A DNA stretch of 64,000 nucleotides, from NCBI RefSeq assembly GCF_900185645.1, contig NZ_FYAM01000023.1, positions 1,136,122-1,200,121 on the forward strand, given 5' to 3'. The stretch's first letter is position 1; the number at the start of each line of letters is the position of its first letter. The position numbers and the translations under genes are program-made. This DNA comes from Clostridium sp. BSD9I1 (lineage in GTDB: Bacteria; Bacillota; Clostridia; Clostridiales; Clostridiaceae). Below are positions 43,088 through 51,499 of the stretch, in pieces. The notes under the pieces are model-generated. The model was not told where the DNA came from. It worked only from the letters and a program-made list of their open reading frames with translations, and ran no database searches.

Positions 43088-43810
43088 TCACCACTGTCTT
43101 CCTGGATCATCTGCCATATTATTAAGAGTTCCCCTCGGATATAAAACAGAGTAGTGATTCATTAAAGGATCATTATTAGACTTTGTAGGTTGTGGAAATA
43201 CAAATAAAACTTTAAATTCTTCTCCTACTTTGTAACCTATAATTTCTTCTCCATTGTATTTCACATCGTACTCTGGAGTCCCAAGGGCCTTTTTCACCAT
43301 TGATAGAGATATTTGTTTTAGTCTGCTATCAAAAGATCTAACTTCAAAAATTTGAGTGCCTTTATTAAATCCAAATACTACGTTGTATTTTGAATAAGTT
43401 GCATAATTTCCCTTTGCTTTTGGCACCCAATCTGTTTTATCTGCTTTACCCCATTTTTTTTCTACATCTTCGATAACAGTGGATTTAACTTGAAAATCAC
43501 AATTAATGATTTTTCCTACCTTTGCTAAATTTCTAATATTGTCAAGTAATATCTTTTGTGAACTATCTTGTTTCATTGGTTTATTGGAGTTATTTTCAGA
43601 ATTTGTTGTTATACTATTATTGGAAGAAGGTTTATCAATAGTAGTTTCTCCTGATTTAACATTAGTGTTATTTGAAACCTCAGTTTTGTTTGAATCATTA
43701 TTCTTATTATCGTTTAAAGGCTTTGTTGTACTTGAACATCCTACTATAAGGCTTAAAGATATGGCTAAAATGCTCCATGTAATTGACTTCTTACTAAATA
43801 ATAAAATCAT
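43088..43810 (-). CDS. YjgB-like (DUF4309) lipoprotein, copy 2
   Basis: A 240-residue paralogue of the gene at 15717-16412. Signal peptide with lipobox LIVGC, then an Asn/Ser/Lys-rich linker (DNKNNDSNKTEVSNN), then the same globular domain: QKILLDNIRNLAKVGKIINC, DWVPKAKGNYATYSKYNVVF, NKGTQIFEVRSFDSRLKQIS. The end is identical in style (LYPRGTLNNMADDPGRQW). AAAGGAGAG precedes ATG. Surface-anchored, unknown function. It is transcribed alone. Confidence 0.86.
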   Translation of the reverse strand: MILLFSKKSITWSILAISLSLIVGCSSTTKPLNDNKNNDSNKTEVSNNTNVKSGETTIDKPSSNNSITTNSENNSNKPMKQDSSQKILLDNIRNLAKVGKIINCDFQVKSTVIEDVEKKWGKADKTDWVPKAKGNYATYSKYNVVFGFNKGTQIFEVRSFDSRLKQISLSMVKKALGTPEYDVKYNGEEIIGYKVGEEFKVLFVFPQPTKSNNDPLMNHYSVLYPRGTLNNMADDPGRQW

Positions 43811-44167
43811 GATAAGATAACTCTCCTTTTATTATACTTACTAAAAATTATAGAGATTCAGAAAATAAATTTTCAAAGGTACTATAGGCTTAAGTATAAG
43901 TAAAAATCAAATACTTTAAATTCACTAAGTTTCATCCACCTTTTACTTTTTCATCCTCCAAATGTAATCTATATTTACAGACTACAACTGTGGGAGTCGT
44001 CTGTCAATATACAACTCAACTCCCATATAGGCCCATTACCATATTATTATAATCTTATACCTTTCATAACTTTATAGTTAATTTCTGTCATTCATTTAAT
44101 TATTAAATTGTATTATAATAGTTATGTAAGTATATAAAATACATTTTTTTAATTAAGGGGCGATAAA
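43811..44167. other. 357-bp intergenic region, little recognisable
   Basis: It separates divergent genes. An inverted pair TGGGAGT (43991-43997) and ACTCCCA (44019-44025) could form a stem with a 21-nt loop, but nothing supports a named RNA. A TATAAT near 44113 could be the -10 for the transporter gene, but no clear -35 is seen. Confidence 0.3.
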
Positions 44168-45355
44168 ATGAATAAACGTTACATAGGCTTACTGGCCTCA
44201 TCTCATTTTATAGTGGATATATTTCAAGGGGCACTGCCTGCAATGCTTCCATTTTTGATATCCAATCGTAATTTAAGCTATGCTGCTGCTGCAACCTTGG
44301 TATTTGCAGCAAATATAAGTTCTTCAGTAATTCAACCATTGTTTGGATTTTATGCTGATAAAATTTCTATTCCTTGGCTAATGCCTATAGGTGTTTTAAT
44401 GGCAGGAATAGGAGTTGGTCTTGTAGGTGTACTTCCAAGCTATCCACTTATATTAATTGCAGCTGCTATAAGTGGTATAGGTAATGCTGCTTTTCACCCT
44501 GAAGGCACCCGTATAGTAAATAGTATGTCTGGCGAAAAAAAGGGGACAGGGGTAAGTACCTTTGCAGCTGGTGGCAATATGGGATTTGCTGTAGGTCCTA
44601 TACTTACTACTTCAATTATACTTCTATTAGATTTGAATGGTTCTCTACTTCTAATTTTGCCTGCTGTAATAGTTTCTATAATATTATTTGTAAAAAAATC
44701 AGACTTATATAAGTATGAAAATACTAAAACTAATAAGATATTAAATTCTTCTGAAACAGTTAAAGATGAATGGAATTCCTTTCTTCGTCTTGGAGCTGCA
44801 ATTTCCTGTAGGTCCGTTATATTCTTTGGTCTTAATACCTTCCTTCCACTTTACTGGATAAATGTATTTGGCCAATCTAAAACTGCAGGTAGTGCTGCCT
44901 TAACTATATTAATTGTTACTGGTGCTATGAGCACTCTTGCTGCTGGTCGTTTAGCAGATAAATTCGGCTACAAAAAAATAATTGTAATAGGTTATGCATC
45001 ACTTATACCGCTTTTATTTATCTTTATAAATATTCAAAATGTGAAACTAGCAACTTTAATGCTAATACCTATAGCTATAGGATTATATGCACCTTATAGC
45101 CCAATGGTAGTTTACGGACAAAAATATTTACCAAATCATATAGGTTTAGCTTCTGGAGTTACTTTGGGACTTGCTGTAAGTGTTGGAGGAGTATTTGCTC
45201 CTATACTAGGGTGGATTTCTGATAACTACAGCATTCATACAGCAATTTCTTCTCTTGCAATAATACCTATTATTGCAACAATAATAAGTATTAGTTTACC
45301 TATACCTCAAATAGATATAAACACAAAAAAAGTTAATATTGAATTGACTGATTAA
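44168..45355 (+). CDS. MFS transporter of the fosmidomycin-resistance (Fsr) type
   Basis: A 395-residue 12-helix MFS protein. LASSHFIVDIFQGALPAMLPF is the typical Fsr opening (H-F-x-D-x-x-x-G), followed by FGFYADKIS (motif A) and SGIGNAAFHPEGTRIVNSMSG, which is the diagnostic AAFHPEG block. The TM6-7 loop is short and charged. Relatives export fosmidomycin or unknown metabolites. TTAAGGGGCG precedes ATG. It is followed by a terminator shared with DUF1847. Confidence 0.9.
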   Translation: MNKRYIGLLASSHFIVDIFQGALPAMLPFLISNRNLSYAAAATLVFAANISSSVIQPLFGFYADKISIPWLMPIGVLMAGIGVGLVGVLPSYPLILIAAAISGIGNAAFHPEGTRIVNSMSGEKKGTGVSTFAAGGNMGFAVGPILTTSIILLLDLNGSLLLILPAVIVSIILFVKKSDLYKYENTKTNKILNSSETVKDEWNSFLRLGAAISCRSVIFFGLNTFLPLYWINVFGQSKTAGSAALTILIVTGAMSTLAAGRLADKFGYKKIIVIGYASLIPLLFIFINIQNVKLATLMLIPIAIGLYAPYSPMVVYGQKYLPNHIGLASGVTLGLAVSVGGVFAPILGWISDNYSIHTAISSLAIIPIIATIISISLPIPQIDINTKKVNIELTD

Positions 45356-45365
45356 TGTAAAAACT

Positions 45366-45401
45366 AAGACTATAGTACAGTATTCCTGGCTATAGTCTTT
45401 T
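45366..45401. terminator. Convergent terminator, Fsr-MFS / DUF1847
   Basis: AAGACTATAG (45366-45375) pairs with CTATAGTCTT (45390-45399) and two further T's. It lies 11 nt after the plus-strand MFS gene and 14 nt before the stop of the minus-strand DUF1847 gene. Confidence 0.75.
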
Positions 45402-45414
45402 GATAATTTTATCA

Positions 45415-46038
45415 TCATTTATACAACTTGTTTTTATAATATCCCTCTGAAAGATACAGTGCTCCTAAAGGATTGTGTGCAAGTACTCTATCCTTAACTG
45501 CAAAAACAGTTATAGGTGCATCAGAACATTTTATAAATAGCGAGTCATGTCCTACACATAATCCCAGCATAATATTCAATTCTGTTTTTGCACTATTTAG
45601 AAAACTAGCCTGTCCTATAGGATTGCACATCGGCTCATAAGTTCCTGGTCTTACCTTTTCATTATCTTTAATGTTCAAATATTCCTTAGGTATGCTTCCA
45701 TTTTTGCACACTATTGAATCAACATCAAAGCCATTGTGCCTTAATATTTTACATAACATCTTTGCTTCATTACTTAAACCTATACAAAATGCTACTCCAA
45801 GCTTTTTAAATCTGCATTTGTTTGCAAAATCCATTATCTCTTCAAGCCTTGTTTTTTTACAATATCCTTCTGCTTCAACTAATGCAGAATTGTATGCTAA
45901 TTTATAGTTTTCTTCTGCAAGATATAATTTCTTTATATTTTCCTGTTCTTCTTTTTCATTGCATGGACAATTAGTAGGTAACTTTTGCAGTTCTCCCTTT
46001 TTACAGTGATGTTCACTACACATAGCACATGTATACAT
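45415..46038 (-). CDS. DUF1847 cysteine-rich protein
   Basis: A 207-residue protein with a Cys/His-rich start (YTCAMCSEHHCKKGE, then PTNCPC) that resembles a zinc- or iron-binding motif, and a C-terminal domain with CNPIGQASFLNSAKTELN and GLCVGHDSLFIKCSDAPIT. This is the DUF1847 family common in anaerobes; its cysteine pattern suggests a metal site. It lies 29 nt downstream of the CGGC-domain gene, so the two likely form one unit next to the Fe-S operon. No activity known. Confidence 0.85.
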   Translation of the reverse strand: MYTCAMCSEHHCKKGELQKLPTNCPCNEKEEQENIKKLYLAEENYKLAYNSALVEAEGYCKKTRLEEIMDFANKCRFKKLGVAFCIGLSNEAKMLCKILRHNGFDVDSIVCKNGSIPKEYLNIKDNEKVRPGTYEPMCNPIGQASFLNSAKTELNIMLGLCVGHDSLFIKCSDAPITVFAVKDRVLAHNPLGALYLSEGYYKNKLYK

Positions 46039-46067
46039 ATCCTACCTCCAACTTTTTCATTTTAAAA

Positions 46068-46511
46068 CTAATCATAACTTTTCATTATTGCTTCTGTATC
46101 TTTAAATAATTCTGGAGCAATATCCTTCATATTCATTTCCTTCCAGAATGACATTTTTTCATGATTATCGAAATACTTCGTAGGAATTGGATGAGTTCCA
46201 ACTACAACTGGTATCTTATAATGATTCTCAATAAATTCTTTGAATTTTTCAATGTTTTGACATGGCGGATATCCAACTACAAAACCTGTAGCTAAATGAA
46301 TTACTTGTGCTCCATTTTTAATCATCTCTTCTGGAACATATTCTATATTCCCCCCTGGACATCCACCACAATATGAATATCCAACCACTTCAACTTGTTC
46401 TTCTATAGGATATATAGAAAAGCCTCCTATACGTTCCCTCAAAGCTCTAAAACATTTTCCTCCACCACAATTTTGATAACGTCCACAAATAATAATTCCT
46501 ATTTTTTTCAT
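46068..46511 (-). CDS. CGGC domain-containing protein
   Basis: About 147 residues of the CGGC family: it opens KKIGIIICGRYQNCGGGKCF and holds YSYCGGCPGGNIEYVPEEM, the CGGC motif, with a further Cys in VGYPPCQNIEKF. The conserved cysteines suggest metal or redox binding. I begin at ATG 46511 (GGGGGAA upstream); longer frames add an unlikely leader. It is 170 nt after the IscU-like gene and separated from it by a terminator, so it may have its own promoter and share it with DUF1847. Confidence 0.82.
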   Translation of the reverse strand: MKKIGIIICGRYQNCGGGKCFRALRERIGGFSIYPIEEQVEVVGYSYCGGCPGGNIEYVPEEMIKNGAQVIHLATGFVVGYPPCQNIEKFKEFIENHYKIPVVVGTHPIPTKYFDNHEKMSFWKEMNMKDIAPELFKDTEAIMKSYD

Positions 46512-46586
46512 AATAATTCCCCCTTCCCCTATATAATTACTATTCATAGTTATTCATTTATTTTTTATACTGTAATATTTATTATT

Positions 46587-46646
46587 AAATAAAAGCATAA
46601 AAGAGGTCTTGCTTTTAAACGCAACCTCAGTTTGTGCTTTTATTAT
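46587..46646 (-). terminator. Terminator of the mrp-iscU operon
   Basis: Complementary segments AATAAAAGCA and TGTGCTTTTATT flank an interrupted inner stem (GCGTTTAAAAGC) and are followed by TTTATTTAAT on the minus strand. It ends the eight-gene operon. Confidence 0.65.
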
Positions 46647-46681
46647 TATGCTATTTGAGTATTATTTATATATTTTTTATA

Positions 46682-47074
46682 CTATTCTCCTTTATTAACA
46701 CTTTTCTCAAAATAGTTATTAATAGCACTCTTTAGTGCCTTAACTCCAAGAATTGAACAATGTTTCTTATGTTCAGGTAGTCCTCCAAGAGCGTTTACAA
46801 TATCATCTTCAGTTAGTTTTAATGCCTCTTCTATTGTTTTCCCCTTTACAAGTTCTGTTGTGATACTACTTGTTGCAATTGCTGCAGGACATCCATATAC
46901 TAAAAAACTAATATCTTCTATTAAATTATTTTTCACCTTAATGTATATATTTAAAGAGTCACCGCATTCTGGATCTCCACTTCTTCCTTGTCCATTTGCA
47001 TCCTTTATTATTCCTACATTTCTTGGAAACATAAAATGATTAAATACAAGATCAGTATAATCTTCAGAAAACAT
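46682..47074 (-). CDS. IscU/NifU-type iron-sulfur cluster scaffold
   Basis: A 130-residue scaffold. The three cluster ligands are present: Cys37 in GDPECGDSLN (with the Asp39 needed for release), Cys62 in YGCPAAIATSSITTELVKG, and Cys106 in HKKHCSILGVKAL. I start at ATG 47074, 8 nt after GGGGTG and 14 nt past the DUF134 stop; the longer frame merely overlaps DUF134. No cysteine desulfurase is adjacent, so sulfur delivery must come from elsewhere or the scaffold serves the NifX/Mrp proteins of this operon. Confidence 0.92.
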   Translation of the reverse strand: MFSEDYTDLVFNHFMFPRNVGIIKDANGQGRSGDPECGDSLNIYIKVKNNLIEDISFLVYGCPAAIATSSITTELVKGKTIEEALKLTEDDIVNALGGLPEHKKHCSILGVKALKSAINNYFEKSVNKGE

Positions 47075-47087
47075 AAATTTCACCCCA

Positions 47088-47528
47088 TCAATCCTCTGTT
47101 TTACACCATTTGGAACAAAAATCCGCTTTTTTACTACAGATAACCTTATCTGAACCACAAGCAGGGCAAGCATATTTATCCTGCTCATAGTTTATTTCAT
47201 ACACATTGTCACAATTAAAACATTTAAATTTACAAAACGTTGCTCTATAATTTCCTCCACTTATCCTTATTGCATTCCCTTCCGTCAAAGCTATGGCAAT
47301 TTTTTTTCTTGCACTATCAATAATATTCTGAAAAGTTTGTCTTGATACCTGCATTCTTTCAGCGCACTCTTCTTGATTTAATTCTTCTATATCTTTAAGC
47401 CTCATAGCCTCGAGTTCTTCTACTTTTAAAGCTATTTCTTGAATTTCACATTTAGGTTTCCCCCATGGAACAAAATAAGTATCCTCTGGAAAAAACTCTA
47501 CTCTTCTAAATTTTGTTGGTCTTGGCAT
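47088..47528 (-). CDS. DUF134 HTH protein with zinc-ribbon tail
   Basis: A 146-residue protein. Residues 1-100 are a DUF134 sigma-like helix-turn-helix (RPTKFRRVEFFPEDTYFVPW, then LNQEECAERMQVSRQTFQNI), and residues 105-146 form a cysteine-rich ribbon (CKFKCFNCDNVYE, CPACGSDKVICSKKADFCSKWC). DUF134 proteins are predicted DNA-binding regulators found with Mrp and NifX-like genes in anaerobes. It overlaps the Fur gene by 31 nt and precedes the IscU-like gene by 13 nt. Confidence 0.88.
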   Translation of the reverse strand: MPRPTKFRRVEFFPEDTYFVPWGKPKCEIQEIALKVEELEAMRLKDIEELNQEECAERMQVSRQTFQNIIDSARKKIAIALTEGNAIRISGGNYRATFCKFKCFNCDNVYEINYEQDKYACPACGSDKVICSKKADFCSKWCKTED

Positions 47529-47971
47529 CTTAATTCCTCCCTACATCTATTACATAATCCTATAAACATAATATTTGAATCATATATTTCTAAATTATTT
47601 TCTACTTCTATTATCCTATTTAATTTCAGATAGTCAAAATTTAAATTTTGACTATCTATATCAATTATACTATTACATTTATAACATTTAAAATGAATAT
47701 GCAGAGGTTTTCCACTAAATATTTTCATTTCATAATAACTTGTACCATTAATATTTATTTCTTTCACTATGTTTAATTCTTTAAATACCTTTAAAGCCCT
47801 ATAAACTGTAGCAAGTCCTATATTCTTTTCTTTTATCTTTTCATGTAATTCTTTTACATTTAAGTGAGTATTACTATCTAAAATAATATTTAATATTATT
47901 TGCTTTCCTACTGTAAATTTATGTCCATTCTTTTCTATAAGCCTCTTGTAAGGTATTAGATCATTATTCAT
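47498..47971 (-). CDS. Fur/PerR family metalloregulator
   Basis: A 157-residue Fur-family protein. Winged helix KFTVGKQIILNIILDSNTHL, VKELHEKIKEKNIGLATVYR, then the structural zinc site CYKC and CNRC (residues about 98-101 and 140-143) and His-rich HIHFKC. The regulatory metal ligands resemble PerR/Fur but the subtype is not clear. It overlaps the DUF134 gene downstream by 31 nt. Being inside an Fe-S operon, it may sense iron or oxidants and adjust this same operon. Confidence 0.9.
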   Translation of the reverse strand: MNNDLIPYKRLIEKNGHKFTVGKQIILNIILDSNTHLNVKELHEKIKEKNIGLATVYRALKVFKELNIVKEININGTSYYEMKIFSGKPLHIHFKCYKCNSIIDIDSQNLNFDYLKLNRIIEVENNLEIYDSNIMFIGLCNRCREELRCQDQQNLEE

Positions 47972-47988
47972 AGAATCATCCTTTATAA

Positions 47989-48345
47989 TTATTCATTACA
48001 ATGTCCTTCGTGTTCATGTTCTGTACAAACACTACCTGTTGATTTTAATTCACCATTTATATATTTTTGTGCTACATCATCACTAAATCCTTGTGCACCA
48101 ACTACTACTTCAATACCATTTTCATTAAATAACTGTTGAGCTGTTTCTCCCATACCGCCTGCAATAATAACATTTACATTTAATCCCTTTAAAAACACTG
48201 GAAGAAAACCTGGTCTATGTCCTGGATTTTCAGTAAAACTCTTATTTAAAGATTTGCCTTCTTCTACTTCATATATTGTAAACCCTTCACAATGTCCAAA
48301 ATGTCCACTTACATACTTTCCTTCACTTGCAACTGCTATTTTCAT
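47989..48345 (-). CDS. NifX/NifB-associated (Fe-Mo-Co) domain protein, copy 2
   Basis: A 118-residue dinitrogenase iron-molybdenum cofactor family protein. MKIAVASEGKYVSGHFGHCEG is the typical start; the binding loop continues VNVIIAGGMGETAQQLFNEN. The tail EHEHEGHCNE is His/Glu-rich and may bind metal. There are no nif structural genes here, so the role is probably general Fe-S or metal cluster trafficking. It is close to the Fur gene (17 nt) and the MinD-like gene. Confidence 0.9.
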   Translation of the reverse strand: MKIAVASEGKYVSGHFGHCEGFTIYEVEEGKSLNKSFTENPGHRPGFLPVFLKGLNVNVIIAGGMGETAQQLFNENGIEVVVGAQGFSDDVAQKYINGELKSTGSVCTEHEHEGHCNE

Positions 48346-48386
48346 TTAAAATTCCTCCTAATATTTTCATTTATATTTTAAAAATT

Positions 48387-49232
48387 TTATATAAAACTTT
48401 TTATATTACTCCACATATCTTCAATAGCTTTTTCTGCTATACTTTCTTTATAATAAGTTATAGGTTTTAACTCATTTATAGATTTCATAACAGTATCATC
48501 ATATGGAATTTTACCTACTAATTTTAAGCCTTTATCCTTAACGAAATTTTCTATTTCTGTAGCTACTTCTTCATTTATGTCATATTTATTTATACAAACC
48601 ATAGTAAAAACACCAAAGTGTTCACATAAAGTTACTACTCTCATTAAATCTTCAAGGCCTGATTTTGTAGGTTCTGTAATAACTAATACCGCATCACTGC
48701 CTGTTATTGATGCTATTACAGGACACCCAATGCCTGGTGAGCCATCTATTATAGTTAACTTGTCGTTATCATTAAACTTTTTACCATTTTTCCTTAAATT
48801 GGTTATTAATTTTCCTGAGCCATCACTGCCTATTTCCATTTCTGCCCTTGAAATTATTCCTTTATCTAATTCAGTAATAAATGTATCTGCTGTCTTTTCA
48901 TCTTTTAACTCTATAGCATTTTGTGCACATACTAGTACGCAAGCGCCACACCCCTCACAGGCAAATGAATTTATTTTAAAATTTTCTATAGCATGAAACC
49001 TACATACATTTTCACATTTACCGCACTTAATACAAAGGGATTCATCTATAATAGCTTTTTTCCCACCTGCAAATTCACCTTTTTCTATATCTTTTCCTTT
49101 ATAAAACAGATATAAATTTGGAGCATCTACATCGCAATCTACTCTTACTACATCCTTAGCAAGTTCAGATAATGCTGTTGCAATGGTAGTTTTTCCTGTG
49201 CCACCTTTTCCACTTAAAACTACTAATTCCAA
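48387..49232 (-). CDS. MinD-type P-loop ATPase with ferredoxin insert (second)
   Basis: A 281-residue ATPase. Deviant Walker A LSGKGGTGKTTIATALSELA; two [4Fe-4S] ferredoxin motifs (CIKCGKCENVCRFHAIENF and CEGCGACVLVCAQNAIELK) are inserted at residues 60-105; Walker B DGSPGIGCPVIASITGSD; KYDIN recognises nucleotide base. Such MinD superfamily ATPases are found beside NifX/Mrp genes and are thought to assemble or insert iron-sulfur clusters. It overlaps the upstream paralogue by 10 nt. Confidence 0.92.
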   Translation of the reverse strand: MELVVLSGKGGTGKTTIATALSELAKDVVRVDCDVDAPNLYLFYKGKDIEKGEFAGGKKAIIDESLCIKCGKCENVCRFHAIENFKINSFACEGCGACVLVCAQNAIELKDEKTADTFITELDKGIISRAEMEIGSDGSGKLITNLRKNGKKFNDNDKLTIIDGSPGIGCPVIASITGSDAVLVITEPTKSGLEDLMRVVTLCEHFGVFTMVCINKYDINEEVATEIENFVKDKGLKLVGKIPYDDTVMKSINELKPITYYKESIAEKAIEDMWSNIKSFI

Positions 49233-50053
49233 GCTAGCACCTCCTTTGATTTTTGTGAAAGCTTATCAAATAATGCTTTATGATGTAAATCATCATATAG
49301 TACTTCTCCCTTGGAATAAAGCACTGCTGTGCCTTTGCTATAAGGTATAGTACCTATTAGTTCTATCTTTTCTTCTCTGCAATATCTTTTTACTATGTTA
49401 TCTTTTCCATCATCTTTATTTATAACTATACCCAAAGGTATGTTATACATTTTTACAAGTTCTACAGCCATTTTTAAATCATGAAGTCCAAATTCAGATG
49501 GTTCTGTAACAAGTATTGCTGCATCAGCATATTTTAAAGCATTTACTACATTACAAGAAGTGCCAGGAGGACAATCAATTAAATTAATCTCCTCCGATAA
49601 ATTTTTAAGTAATTCTCTAATAACCGGTACTGCTATAGGTTCACTTATATTTAAAATTCCTCTACTGCAATTTATATCTCTTTCTTTACCGCTTTCGATT
49701 TTACCTATTTCTCTTTTATTATAAGTTATAGCATTATATTTACATGCAATTTCACAAGCTCCGCATCCATGGCATAACTTTTGAAAAAGCATAATATCAT
49801 CCTTTACCTTTGCAAGAGCATTGAATTGACATGCATTTACACAAGCTCCACAGGAGGTGCACTTATCATCATCTATAACAGGATAATCTACCATAACTTT
49901 TTCTGTTTTATCTACTTTAGGCTTTAAAAACAAGAATCCATTTGGTTCTTCTACATCACAGTCTATATAATTTGCCTTTAATGCAAGAGCAAGATTAGTA
50001 GAAACTGTAGTTTTACCTGTTCCTCCCTTTCCACTAAGTACTGCTATGTTCAC
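49223..50053 (-). CDS. MinD-type P-loop ATPase with ferredoxin insert (first)
   Basis: A 276-residue paralogue of the next gene. Walker A LSGKGGTGKTTVSTNLALAL; ferredoxin motifs CTSCGACVNACQFNALAKV and CHGCGACEIACKYNAITYN; Walker B IDCPPGTSCNVVNALKYAD. The pair probably works as a heterodimer (inference from overlapping genes and similar size). It begins 18 nt after the NifX-like gene. Confidence 0.92.
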   Translation of the reverse strand: MNIAVLSGKGGTGKTTVSTNLALALKANYIDCDVEEPNGFLFLKPKVDKTEKVMVDYPVIDDDKCTSCGACVNACQFNALAKVKDDIMLFQKLCHGCGACEIACKYNAITYNKREIGKIESGKERDINCSRGILNISEPIAVPVIRELLKNLSEEINLIDCPPGTSCNVVNALKYADAAILVTEPSEFGLHDLKMAVELVKMYNIPLGIVINKDDGKDNIVKRYCREEKIELIGTIPYSKGTAVLYSKGEVLYDDLHHKALFDKLSQKSKEVLAWN

Positions 50054-50071
50054 TATATACTCATCTCCAAT

Positions 50072-50437
50072 CTAATGGCTTCCTCCATGGTGTGCAGGCC
50101 CAGAGATTTTTATTTCTTCAAGTTTGCCATCATTATATTTTTCAAGAACTGAACTTATAGCTATATTCCCACACTTATATGCTTTAATTTCTGCTTTTTC
50201 AATAAGTTCAAAAGCATTAGGTCCAAGATTTCCTGTGATAATAACATCTACTTTTTCGTCAATTAATTGGTTCGATGCAGCAATACCTGCTCCACCACTA
50301 GAATTTTGGCCTTTATTTTCTAAAATTTTAACTTCTCCACTTTCATTATCATGAATTTGGAAATATTCACATCTTCCAAACCTCATATCAAGTAAACTTT
50401 CATTGATTTTCCCTGTTGCTGAAATTGCTATTTTCAT
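50072..50437 (-). CDS. NifX/NifB-associated (Fe-Mo-Co) domain protein, copy 1
   Basis: A 121-residue protein. MKIAISATGKINESLLDMRFG, with RFGRCEYFQIHD in the conserved slot, then VDVIITGNLGPNAFELIEKA. It ends GPAHHGGSH, a potential metal-binding tail. It is a paralogue of 47989-48345, two genes apart. It starts 2 nt after the Mrp gene. Confidence 0.9.
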   Translation of the reverse strand: MKIAISATGKINESLLDMRFGRCEYFQIHDNESGEVKILENKGQNSSGGAGIAASNQLIDEKVDVIITGNLGPNAFELIEKAEIKAYKCGNIAISSVLEKYNDGKLEEIKISGPAHHGGSH

Positions 50438-50439
50438 TG

Positions 50440-51270
50440 TTAATCCTCCAATTCCTTTATTATATTAGTAACTATAGGGTTAAAGATGAGTTCAAGGCTT
50501 TCACTTGCATTTTCATATCCATACTGAGCTAAATTGCTTATGCTGCTTTGCATTGGAAGTTCCCCTAATAGTTTTAAATTCATTTCTTTTAAAAATTCTT
50601 CTGTACCTTCTCCATTAAAGACTTTTATTTTTTTGCTACAATCAGGACATGTTATATAACTCATATTTTCAATGACACCTAAGATATTAATGTCCATTTT
50701 TCTTGCCATATTTACAGCCTTTGAAACTATCATAGAAACCATATCTTGAGGAACAGACACCATGACTACTCCATTTATTGGAATAGACTGCATTACTGTA
50801 AGAGCTACATCACCTGTTCCTGGAGGCATATCTATTATTAAGTAATCAAGCTCTTCCCAAAGAACATCTGTCCAAAATTGCTTAACTACACCAGAAATCA
50901 CTGGTCCTCTCCAAATCACAGGATCATCTTCATTTTCTATTAAAAAGTTTAATGACATAACTTTTATTCCTTCACTAGTTGTAACAGGTAAAATAACCTG
51001 TTCAGTGGTGCTAGCTTTTTTATCTTTTAATCCAAGAAGTCTCGGAACACTTGGTCCTGTTATATCTGCATCTAATATCCCAACACTATATCCAAGCTGT
51101 TTTAGGTTTTTTGCAATAAGAACAGAAATTGAAGATTTACCTACCCCTCCTTTTCCACTCATAACTCCAATAATTTTTTTCACGTTGTTTAAAGGATTGT
51201 TTTTAACCATACAACTATCCTTATCTTTTGAACATCCCTCACTTGATGGACATGAATTGCATTCTGACAT
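50440..51270 (-). CDS. Mrp/NBP35-type iron-sulfur carrier ATPase
   Basis: About 276 residues. N-terminal cysteine cluster (MSECNSCPSSEGCSKDKDSC), then Walker A GVMSGKGGVGKSSISVLIA, IDMPPGTGDVALT and the C-terminal CPDC pair of Mrp proteins that bridges a [4Fe-4S] cluster between subunits. It carries and transfers iron-sulfur clusters. The start is ATG 51270, GGAG upstream; a longer frame reaches into the promoter. It is the first gene of the operon, downstream of a promoter framed by an 11-bp inverted repeat. Confidence 0.92.
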   Translation of the reverse strand: MSECNSCPSSEGCSKDKDSCMVKNNPLNNVKKIIGVMSGKGGVGKSSISVLIAKNLKQLGYSVGILDADITGPSVPRLLGLKDKKASTTEQVILPVTTSEGIKVMSLNFLIENEDDPVIWRGPVISGVVKQFWTDVLWEELDYLIIDMPPGTGDVALTVMQSIPINGVVMVSVPQDMVSMIVSKAVNMARKMDINILGVIENMSYITCPDCSKKIKVFNGEGTEEFLKEMNLKLLGELPMQSSISNLAQYGYENASESLELIFNPIVTNIIKELED

Positions 51271-51291
51271 AAAATCATCTCCTATATGTAT

Positions 51292-51347
51292 ATTGGCATT
51301 TGCCACTTTCATATTACTCCTATTTTTTGTTATTGTCAAATGCCAAT
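51292..51347 (-). promoter_or_regulatory. Promoter of the mrp operon flanked by an 11-bp inverted repeat
   Basis: Minus-strand TTGACA (51334-51339), 17-bp spacer, TAATAT (51311-51316). ATTGGCATTTG (51292-51302) and CAAATGCCAAT (51337-51347) are perfect complementary arms 34 bp apart that bracket the promoter; one arm overlaps the -35. A regulator bound to both, for example the Fur or DUF134 protein, could loop or occlude it. Confidence 0.75.
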
Positions 51348-51424
51348 TATCGATGTAATAAAAAAGAACCGTTGTTTATCTTTGCTGAGATTTATTGTAG
51401 AACTATTTGAAATTGCACACAAAA

Positions 51425-51461
51425 ATGCTCTATATCGAACAAATCGTTCAATATAGAGCAT
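51425..51461 (-). terminator. Terminator after cobO
   Basis: ATGCTCTATAT (51425-51435) pairs with ATATAGAGCAT (51451-51461), with GAAC/GTTC inner pairs; on the minus strand TTTTTG follows. It closes the cobO transcript before the mrp operon. Confidence 0.85.
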
Positions 51462-51499
51462 CTTCACATATATTTATGCTTGTAAATGCCTTACCTAAA

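Noticed and set aside
43860..43950. Tiny minus-strand ORFs with SD-like GGAGG upstream of the second lipoprotein
   Set aside because: The frames are only a few to 16 codons with no peptide features; probably chance.
47075..47188. Longer N-terminus for the IscU-like gene
   Set aside because: The extra codons lie inside the DUF134 gene in another frame; ATG 47074 has GGGGTG at good spacing and starts the family alignment.
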